NCBI RefSeq assembly: GCF_016461825.1
Contig: NZ_JAEMNU010000049.1
Location: 38,765-102,764 of the forward strand
Length of the DNA: 64,000 nucleotides
Reading direction: 5' to 3'
Source: Rugamonas violacea
GTDB lineage: Bacteria; Pseudomonadota; Gammaproteobacteria; Burkholderiales; Burkholderiaceae_D
Of the stretch, positions 57,885 through 64,000 are shown in pieces. Under the pieces are notes generated by a model. The model was not told the origin of the DNA and searched no databases. It saw only the letters and a program-made list of their open reading frames with translations. The stretch's first letter is position 1, and each line of letters opens with the position of its first letter. The position numbers and the translations under genes are program-made.

Positions 57885-58796
57885 ATGGCATTTGACCGCA
57901 TAGAACCCACCACCGCGCCGCTCGGCCCGCTCGACCGGCAAGACCGCAACACCGGCCCGGCGCCCGCCACCGGCGGCGACGGCGTCTATCCGCTCGGCCC
58001 CTTGGGCGCCGGCGCGGTCGACCTATTGCTCGAAGGCGGCGAGGGCCGGCCCCGGGCGCAGGCGGGCATGGACGCGCTGTTCAGCAACAAACCCAACGCC
58101 GGCGATCCGGCGGCGATGCAGCCGAACCAGTTGTTCATGTCGCGCCAGATGGTCTGGCATCCGCCCGACACCAGCACCATGGCCGCGTCCTGGGCCGTCA
58201 TGGTGCGCACCTACGGCACCCAGCGCGATGCGCTGATGCAACAAGCCAACGGCCAGCACGTGCCGGCCAGCCTGTTCATGGCCGACCACACGCCGACGTC
58301 GATGCGCGAGGGCCGCCCCGGCCTGCCGCTGGTCACCGAAATGGAACCGTGGCGCTTCGCCGTCTACGCCTGGGGGGCGGAAAAACTGGTGTTGAAGGTG
58401 ATCGCCAAGGATGGCGACGCGGAGAATTCACGCCGCCGCCGGCGCCGTGTCGCGCTGCGGCTGGAGTTGATGCTGCCGGGCGTGGGCCGGGTGGTGATCC
58501 AGATGGAGCCGGCCGGCTCCGGCGTGGTGCTCGAAGTGGGGGCGCTACAAAGCTCGGCGATGCAGCACATGCGCGAGATGCTGCCGCAACTGGCCTCGAC
58601 GGTCAGCCGCTCCGGCCTGACCATCCTGCGCTGCCGCCTGCTGCGCGAGTTGACGCCGAGCGCACACGGCGCCGACTATCCGACCCGCGAACTGACCGCC
58701 ATGCTGAGCCAGGCGATCTTCAAGGCCATGGCCGAGGTGGCAGTGCTGCTGTCGCAGCCGTTGCCGCCGGACGAGCTGTTCTCCGAAACGGCCTGA
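57885..58796 (+). CDS. FliK-like (Flg_hook domain) protein, putative
   Basis: A 303-residue soluble protein of uncertain family. The N-terminal half is Pro/Gly/Ala-rich and probably extended. The C-terminal part (about 185-265) reads VALRLELMLPGVGRVVIQM, then GVVLEVGALQSSAMQHMREM and LPQLASTVSRSGLTILRCRL. This alternation of strands and a final helix-strand resembles the C-terminal substrate-switch domain of FliK hook-length control proteins. Being next to fliC and the flhB operon supports a role in flagellar export switching. It is shorter than typical FliK and lacks a long ruler, so the call is tentative. Confidence 0.55.
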   Translation: MAFDRIEPTTAPLGPLDRQDRNTGPAPATGGDGVYPLGPLGAGAVDLLLEGGEGRPRAQAGMDALFSNKPNAGDPAAMQPNQLFMSRQMVWHPPDTSTMAASWAVMVRTYGTQRDALMQQANGQHVPASLFMADHTPTSMREGRPGLPLVTEMEPWRFAVYAWGAEKLVLKVIAKDGDAENSRRRRRRVALRLELMLPGVGRVVIQMEPAGSGVVLEVGALQSSAMQHMREMLPQLASTVSRSGLTILRCRLLRELTPSAHGADYPTRELTAMLSQAIFKAMAEVAVLLSQPLPPDELFSETA

Positions 58797-58893
58797 GCCG
58801 CCACCCCGGCGGCGGCCGCGCCGCGCCGTCCAATGCGAAATGGCGCCGCGCGGCGCCATTTTTCCCATCCGCGGGCCGGCGCGCCCCGCCCCG

Positions 58894-60981
58894 CTAGCCC
58901 ACCGTGCCGATGATGCTGACCTCGCGGTTCTCCGGAATCTCGTTGTAGGACAGCACGTGCAGACCGGGCGCGAACAGGCGGGCGTAGCGCGCCAGCAAGG
59001 GGCGGATCTGCGGCAACACCAGCAGCAGCGGCGGCGTGGCCTGCTGCTTCATTTGCTCGCGCGCCACCGGCATGTTGACCTGCAACTGGGCCAGCAGGTG
59101 CGGATCGATCGGATAGTTGTCGAGCACCACCTTGCCGCTCTGCCGGGCCTGGTTCAGCGAGCCGAGCAGCATGTTCTCCAGGTCGCCGCCCAGGTTGAAG
59201 GCCTGCATCTCCGGCTTCTGGCCGAACAGGCTGGAGACGATCTGCCGGCGCAGCGCGCAGCGCACCTCGGCGGCCAGCAGGATCGGGTCCTTGGTGGTCT
59301 CCGAGCTGTCGAGCAGGGTGGTGGCGATTGGCACGATATCCTTCAGCGACACATTTTCGGCCAGCAGCACGCGGAACACCCGCAGCAACTGGGTGTGGGT
59401 CAGCGCCTTGTCCAGCGCGCCGGACAGCTTGGGCGACAGCGCCGCCAGCCGCTCCAGCAGGGCCGGCACGTCCTCGTGGCGGAACAGCTCGGGCAGGTAC
59501 TCGCGGATCAGCTTGGAGAGGTGGGTGGCGATCGCGCTCGGCGCCTCGACCACCTGGTAGCCCAGGCCCAGCGCGTTGGCCTTCTCGCCCGTCTCGATCC
59601 AGGTGACCGGCATGCCGTAGGCCGGCTCGACGCCGGGAATGCCGTCGATCTGGCCGTACACATTATGCGAAGGAATCGCCATCAGGCGGTCGGGGAACAC
59701 CTCGGCCGAGGCCACCACGGTGCCCGACAACATCACCGCGTACTGCGAGGGCTTCAGGCCGAGGTCGTCGCGCACGGAAATCGGCGGCAACAGCAGGCCC
59801 ATCGCTTCGGACAGGCTCTGGCGCAGGCCCTTGATGCGCTTGGACAGCGGCTCGCCCTGGGTCTTGTCGATCATGCCGACCAGCTTGTAGCCCAAGGCCA
59901 CCTGCAGCGGCGCCACCGCCGGCAGGCTCTGCCATTCCAGCTCGGGCGCGCGCTCCTCGCGCAGGGCCGACTCGATGGCGGCCAGGTTGTCGTTGTCGGG
60001 CGCCTTGACGTGCTGGCTGAGCTTCCAGCCGACAAAGCCGAGCACGGCGGCGAAGCCGGTGAACATCATCCACGGCATGCCCGGCACCATGGCCAGCACC
60101 AACATCATGCCGGAGGCGCTGAGGATCACCGGCGGCGAGGCCAGCAGCTGGCTGCCGACCTGCTGCTCGAAGTCGCCCGAGTCGGAGATGCGGGTCACCA
60201 GGATGGCGGCGGCGGCCGACAGCAGCAGCGCCGGGATCTGCGCCACCAGGCCGTCGCCGATGGTCAGCAGGGCGTACTGGCGGAAAGCCTCGCCGAAGCT
60301 CATGTCCTGCATCAGCGAGCCGATGGCGACGCCGCCGACCATGTTGATGATCAGAATCAGGATGCTGGCGACGGCGTCGCCGCGGACGAACTTCGAGGCG
60401 CCGTCCATGGCGCCGTAGAAGTCGGCCTCGGCGGCGACGTCGAGACGGCGCGCCTGGGCCTTTTCCTGGTTGATCAGGCCGGCGTTCAGGTCGGCGTCGA
60501 TGGCCATCTGCTTGCCCGGCAGCGCGTCCAGCGTGAAGCGGGCCGAGACCTCGGAGATCCGCTCGGCGCCCTTGGTGACGACGGCGAAGTTGATGATCAT
60601 CAGGATCACGAAGACCACGATACCGACGACGAAGTTGCCGCCGATGACGACCTTGCCGAAGGCCTCGATCACCTGGCCGGCCGAGGCGGTGCCCTCGTGG
60701 CCGTGCAGCAGCACCACCCGGGTCGAGGCGACGTTCAAGGTCAGCCGCATCATGGTGGTGGCCAGGATCACCGTCGGGAACACCGAGAAGTCGAGCGGCC
60801 GCTTGGCCGAGACGCTGACCAGGATGACGATCAGGGCCAGCACGATGTTGAAGGTGAACATCACGTCGAGCAGGACGGGCGGCAGCGGCAGGATGATCAT
60901 CGCCAAGATCACCAGCAGGAAGGCCGGTGTGGCGAATTTGTGGCGACGCAGTTCTGCGATCATCCGGTTCAGGAAATTCAT
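58894..60981 (-). CDS. flhA: Flagellar export protein FlhA
   Basis: A 695-residue core of the flagellar type III export gate. Eight membrane helices occupy the N-terminal half, with the FHIPEP-family block DFSVFPTVILATTMMRLTLN. The cytoplasmic loop has ARFTLDALPGKQMAIDADLN, and the C-terminal domain docks substrate-chaperone complexes. The ATG overlaps the flhB stop (ATGA). It is the last gene of fliP-fliQ-fliR-flhB-flhA. Confidence 0.97.
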   Translation of the reverse strand: MNFLNRMIAELRRHKFATPAFLLVILAMIILPLPPVLLDVMFTFNIVLALIVILVSVSAKRPLDFSVFPTVILATTMMRLTLNVASTRVVLLHGHEGTASAGQVIEAFGKVVIGGNFVVGIVVFVILMIINFAVVTKGAERISEVSARFTLDALPGKQMAIDADLNAGLINQEKAQARRLDVAAEADFYGAMDGASKFVRGDAVASILILIINMVGGVAIGSLMQDMSFGEAFRQYALLTIGDGLVAQIPALLLSAAAAILVTRISDSGDFEQQVGSQLLASPPVILSASGMMLVLAMVPGMPWMMFTGFAAVLGFVGWKLSQHVKAPDNDNLAAIESALREERAPELEWQSLPAVAPLQVALGYKLVGMIDKTQGEPLSKRIKGLRQSLSEAMGLLLPPISVRDDLGLKPSQYAVMLSGTVVASAEVFPDRLMAIPSHNVYGQIDGIPGVEPAYGMPVTWIETGEKANALGLGYQVVEAPSAIATHLSKLIREYLPELFRHEDVPALLERLAALSPKLSGALDKALTHTQLLRVFRVLLAENVSLKDIVPIATTLLDSSETTKDPILLAAEVRCALRRQIVSSLFGQKPEMQAFNLGGDLENMLLGSLNQARQSGKVVLDNYPIDPHLLAQLQVNMPVAREQMKQQATPPLLLVLPQIRPLLARYARLFAPGLHVLSYNEIPENREVSIIGTVG

Positions 60982-62114
60982 GACGGCGAAACCTCACTCA
61001 TGGACGGTGGAATGACCACCTCGTTGGGGAATGGTGGCTGGGCGGCGCGCCGCCCAGTACGGAAAGCTTGCAGTTGCAACACATAGTTCAACACCTGCGA
61101 GACGGCCTGGTACAACTGCACCGGGATCTGCTGGTTGACCTGGCTGGTGTTGTAGATGGCGCGCGCCAGCGGCGGCAGCGGCAGCACCTCGATCTTGAAC
61201 TCGGCGGCGAGCTGGCGGATGTACAGCGCCATCTCGTCGACGCCCTTGGCCACCACGTAGGGCGCCTCGGCGCGCCCCTCGTCGTACTTGAGGGCGACGG
61301 CGTAGTGCTCCGGGTTGACGATGACGACGTCGGCGGTGGGCACGGTCTTGCGCGCGCTGCGCTTGGCCATCTGCCGCTGCAACTGGCGGATGCGGTTCTT
61401 CACCTCGGGCCGGCCCTCGTTGCTCTTGTGCTCCTCCTTCATGTCCTGCTTGCTCATGCGCTGCTGCTTGGCGAAGAAGTAGGCCTGGGCCGGCACGTCG
61501 ATCAGGGCGAAGATGATGAACACCGAGCACAGCGACATCAAGCCGTCGAGCATCAGGTTCGAGCCGCTCATCATCGCCTGGCCCAGCGGCATGTGCTGCA
61601 ACTGGGTGTAGTCGCGCACGGTGGAGCGGGCGACGTGGGTCAGCACCCAGATCAGCACGCCGGCCTTGCCGATCGAGATCAGAAACTCGAAGCCGTGCTT
61701 GGCGGAAAACAGGCGGCCCAGGTTGGTGGCCGGACTCAGCCGTTCCATCTTGAACGACCAGTTCTTGGTGCTGGCCACCCAGCCGCCCGGCACCATCGCG
61801 CCGAGCACGATGAACATGGGCACCACGAAGAGCGGCACCAGCATCTTCAGCAGCAGCCAGATGGCGCTGGAAAAGACGATCGACAGGGCGTTGTCCATCG
61901 AGCCCTCGCTGGCCAGCGGCTGGAAGCCCTGGTGGAACAGTTCGAGGAACTCGCCGTAATAGGTCGGCAGCAGGTAGACGAACAGCTTCAGGCTGACCAG
62001 GATGCCGATCGCCGTCGACAGGTCGCGCGAGCGCACCACCTGCCCCTCCTGGCGCGACTTCTTGAGCTTCTGCTGTGAAGCCTTTTCTGTTTTGTCGTCG
62101 GTCGACTCAGCCAT
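60978..62114 (-). CDS. flhB: Flagellar export protein FlhB
   Basis: A 378-residue export-gate protein with four membrane helices and a cytoplasmic autocleavage domain. The N-terminus is charged (DDKTEKASQQKLKKSRQEGQ), as in the family. The autocleavage motif is Asn267-Pro-Glu-His instead of the common Asn-Pro-Thr-His; cleavage between Asn and Pro switches export from hook to filament proteins. Overlaps fliR by 8 bases and flhA by 4. Confidence 0.96.
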   Translation of the reverse strand: MAESTDDKTEKASQQKLKKSRQEGQVVRSRDLSTAIGILVSLKLFVYLLPTYYGEFLELFHQGFQPLASEGSMDNALSIVFSSAIWLLLKMLVPLFVVPMFIVLGAMVPGGWVASTKNWSFKMERLSPATNLGRLFSAKHGFEFLISIGKAGVLIWVLTHVARSTVRDYTQLQHMPLGQAMMSGSNLMLDGLMSLCSVFIIFALIDVPAQAYFFAKQQRMSKQDMKEEHKSNEGRPEVKNRIRQLQRQMAKRSARKTVPTADVVIVNPEHYAVALKYDEGRAEAPYVVAKGVDEMALYIRQLAAEFKIEVLPLPPLARAIYNTSQVNQQIPVQLYQAVSQVLNYVLQLQAFRTGRRAAQPPFPNEVVIPPSMSEVSPS

Positions 62115-62895
62115 GGCCGGCCGCCCGCATCTGCGCCTGGATCATCTCCAGCACGCGGTCGGTCATCATCGCATAGTGTTCGGGGACGAAGCGCACCACC
62201 TGCACCAGCATCAGCAGGCCGAAGATGGTGATCACCGAGAAGCCCAGGGCGAACAGGTTGAGGCTGGGGGCGACCCGGTTGAGGAAGCCGAAGCCCAGTT
62301 GCACCACCAGGGTGGAGAACACCACCGGGATGGCCAGCAGCATCGCCGCCGAGAAGATCCAGGCGACGTTGTAGGCCACCGTCTGCAGCAGCAGCGGGCC
62401 GTAGCCCCGGCCCAGCGGCCAGGCCTTGAAGCTGTGCGCCAGCACCGAGGTGAGCACCAGGTGGCCGTCGATGGCGAAGAAGACGATGATGGCCAGCACC
62501 GACAGCAGCGCCGAGACGACGTCGGACGACTGGCCGTTCATCGGATCGTTCATCACCGCCATCGAAAAGCCCATCTGCGAGGAGACCAGGAAGCCGAGCA
62601 CGCCGATCACCGCCATGCTGAAGTGGAAGGCCAGGCCCAGCACGAAGCCGATCAGCGCCTGCTCGACGCTGGCCAGCACGCCCTGCAGCGACATCGGGTC
62701 GATGGTGGCGGACGGGCCGGCGCCGGTCAAGGGCAGCAGCACGATCGACAGCACCAGCGAGACCAGCACGCGCACGGTGACCGGGGTGGCCGCCTCGCCG
62801 ATCACCGGCGCGGCCGACAACAGGGCCATGCAGCGGCAGAACGGCCACCACAGCGCGGTCAACATCGGCAGCAACTGGCTGAACACGGTTTCCAT
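62107..62895 (-). CDS. fliR: Flagellar export protein FliR
   Basis: A 262-residue, six-helix membrane protein of the export gate. Family blocks: FCRCMALLSAAPVIGEAATP, the SMAVIGVLGFLVSSQMGFSM segment and PVVFSTLVVQLGFGFLNRVA near the C-terminus. It forms the helical FliPQR core with the neighbouring genes. It starts 19 bases after fliQ. Confidence 0.95.
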   Translation of the reverse strand: METVFSQLLPMLTALWWPFCRCMALLSAAPVIGEAATPVTVRVLVSLVLSIVLLPLTGAGPSATIDPMSLQGVLASVEQALIGFVLGLAFHFSMAVIGVLGFLVSSQMGFSMAVMNDPMNGQSSDVVSALLSVLAIIVFFAIDGHLVLTSVLAHSFKAWPLGRGYGPLLLQTVAYNVAWIFSAAMLLAIPVVFSTLVVQLGFGFLNRVAPSLNLFALGFSVITIFGLLMLVQVVRFVPEHYAMMTDRVLEMIQAQMRAAGHG

Positions 62896-62914
62896 GGAGC
62901 GGATTGCGGCGCGG

Positions 62915-63187
62915 CTAGCCGACCAGGGAGCCGGCGCGGGTGAAGATGGAGACGCAGAAGTCCATCAGGTAACCGGCCATCCAGCGGCCCATCAGTATGA
63001 TCGCCAGCAAGGTCACCAGCAGCCGCGGCAGGAAGCTCAGCGTCTGCTCGTTGATCTGCGTGGCGGCCTGCACCAGCGCCACCACCAGGCCGGTGATCAG
63101 GCCCGGCACGACCAGCAGCACCACCAGCAGCATGACGATGTGCAGCGCTTCGACGACCAGGTCGACGGCGACTTCGGGGGTCAGCAT
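62915..63187 (-). CDS. fliQ: Flagellar export protein FliQ
   Basis: A 90-residue protein with two membrane helices: LVVEALHIVMLLVVLLVVPG and FLPRLLVTLLAIILMGRWM, plus the loop ALVQAATQINEQTLSF that is diagnostic for FliQ. The ATG shares one base with the fliP TGA (TGATG), so the two are translationally coupled. Confidence 0.95.
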   Translation of the reverse strand: MLTPEVAVDLVVEALHIVMLLVVLLVVPGLITGLVVALVQAATQINEQTLSFLPRLLVTLLAIILMGRWMAGYLMDFCVSIFTRAGSLVG

Positions 63188-63972
63188 CAGTAGGCCTGTA
63201 TGCTCGTGACGAGCGTATTGACGGTCAGGGTCCAGCCGTCGACCAGCACGAACAGCAACAGCTTGAACGGCAGCGAGATCACCAGCGGCGACAGCATCAT
63301 CATCCCCATCGCCATCAGCACCGACGACACCACCAAGTCGATGACGAGGAAGGGAATGAACAGCATGCATCCGATCTGGAAGGCGGTCTTCAGCTCCGAC
63401 AGCACGAAGGCGGCGAGCTTGACGGTGAAGGCGTGCTCGGCCGGCGTGCCGATCTTGTCCTCGCCGGCCAGGTGGGCGATCTGGTTCAGCGCCGCCTTGC
63501 TGGTCTGCGCCAGCATGAAGCGCGAGACCGGTTTCTCGGCGATCTTCAGGGCGTCCTGCAGGCCGATCTGGTCCTTGTCGTAGGGCACGAAGGCGTCGCG
63601 CCAGACCTGCTCGCCGATCGGCCGCATCACCAGCAGGGTGAGGATCAGGGCGACGCCGGTGATGATGCGGTTGGGCAGGCCCTGCTGCAGGCCCAGGGCC
63701 TGGCGCAGCAGCGACAGCACGATGACGAAGCGGGTGAAGCTGGTCATCATCATGACCATCACCGGCAACAGACCCAGCAGGGTCATGATGATCAGGATCT
63801 GGGTCTTGACCGTCAAATCCGTCTTGGCGCCGGGCACCACCTCGCCCAGCAAATCGACCGCGCCGGCGGTGCCCGGCGCCAAGCTCAGCAACAACAGCAG
63901 CAACAAGGCCGCGCCCAGCGCGGCCGGCAGCGCGCGCCGCCATCCCGCCGCGGGGGTCGCGCCGAGCGTCAT
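63187..63972 (-). CDS. fliP: Flagellar export protein FliP
   Basis: A 261-residue export-gate protein with a cleavable signal peptide (residues about 12-38, Leu-rich, ending TAGAVDLL). FliP blocks: TSFTRFVIVLSLLRQALGLQ, PNRIITGVALILTLLVMRP and AFQIGCMLFIPFLVIDLVVS. The ATG overlaps the stop of an upstream gene (ATGA), so the operon continues beyond the window. Confidence 0.96.
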   Translation of the reverse strand: MTLGATPAAGWRRALPAALGAALLLLLLLSLAPGTAGAVDLLGEVVPGAKTDLTVKTQILIIMTLLGLLPVMVMMMTSFTRFVIVLSLLRQALGLQQGLPNRIITGVALILTLLVMRPIGEQVWRDAFVPYDKDQIGLQDALKIAEKPVSRFMLAQTSKAALNQIAHLAGEDKIGTPAEHAFTVKLAAFVLSELKTAFQIGCMLFIPFLVIDLVVSSVLMAMGMMMLSPLVISLPFKLLLFVLVDGWTLTVNTLVTSIQAY

Positions 63973-64000
63973 TGGGTCATCATGTCGAGGTTGAGACCGT
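63969..64000 (-). CDS. 3' end of the gene upstream of fliP (cut by window edge)
   Basis: Only the last nine residues (GLNLDMMTQ) and a TGA that overlaps the fliP ATG are present. By operon order a flagellar gene such as fliN or fliO is expected, but the tail is too short to identify. Confidence 0.5.
   Translation of the reverse strand, partial: GLNLDMMTQ

Overview
The window is GC-rich DNA from a betaproteobacterium of the order Burkholderiales. Gene content and order fit the Oxalobacteraceae (Massilia, Duganella or Janthinobacterium type). The main support is the conserved block relA - tRNA-Val - thrS - infC - rpmI - rplT - pheS - pheT - ihfA - merR, together with a type IV minor pilin cluster, many chemotaxis receptors and a flagellar export cluster. 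The assignment rests on synteny and protein character, not on a database search.

Layout. 1-4.5 kb: start of zipA, smc, and a PAP2-like membrane protein. 4.6-9.9 kb: a large DUF1631 protein, a chemotaxis receptor, an 11-bp tandem repeat array and a lone ClpP-like peptidase. 9.95-14.9 kb: promoter, tandem glycine riboswitch and gcvT-gcvH-gcvP (glycine cleavage). 15-18.3 kb: a receptor with an unusual signalling tip and a small secreted Cache protein on the minus strand, then a small membrane protein and a cupin. 18.4-28.5 kb: prfC, then the minor pilin operon pilE-fimT-pilV-pilW-pilX-pilY1 (minus strand). 28.7-34.8 kb: a VOC protein, an OmpR-type two-component pair, a Crp/Fnr regulator and a NarL-type two-component pair. 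35-46.2 kb: the translation block, with three identical tRNA-Val(GAC) genes, relA and a RidA-family gene. 46.3-56.6 kb: fatty-acid, ketone-body and C4-acid metabolism (hydrolase, 3-hydroxybutyrate dehydrogenase, dctA, oleate hydratase, scoAB with a divergent PAS-LuxR regulator, an SDR, ETF-quinone oxidoreductase). 56.9-64 kb: flagellin, a FliK-like protein and contiguous fliP-fliQ-fliR-flhB-flhA, an arrangement typical of lateral (Flag-2-like) flagella.

The structure that the genes do not explain is a family of intergenic palindromes. There are seven copies of about 65-80 bp (14.9, 18.3, 20.2, 25.0, 48.2, 51.5 and 53.8 kb) plus one half copy. Each has an outer inverted repeat close to ACCCAGCGGC/GCCGCTGGGT around an inner one close to GGGGTCGGACCC/GGGTCCGACCCC. 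They look like REP- or MITE-type elements. Other points of note are an ATA start codon for infC, C33 in all three tRNA-Val copies, a gcvP terminator embedded antisense in a receptor gene, a receptor lacking the usual trimer-contact residues, and a 104-bp convergent overlap between a Crp/Fnr gene and a sensor kinase. I see no prophage, CRISPR array, insertion sequence or complete new defence system.
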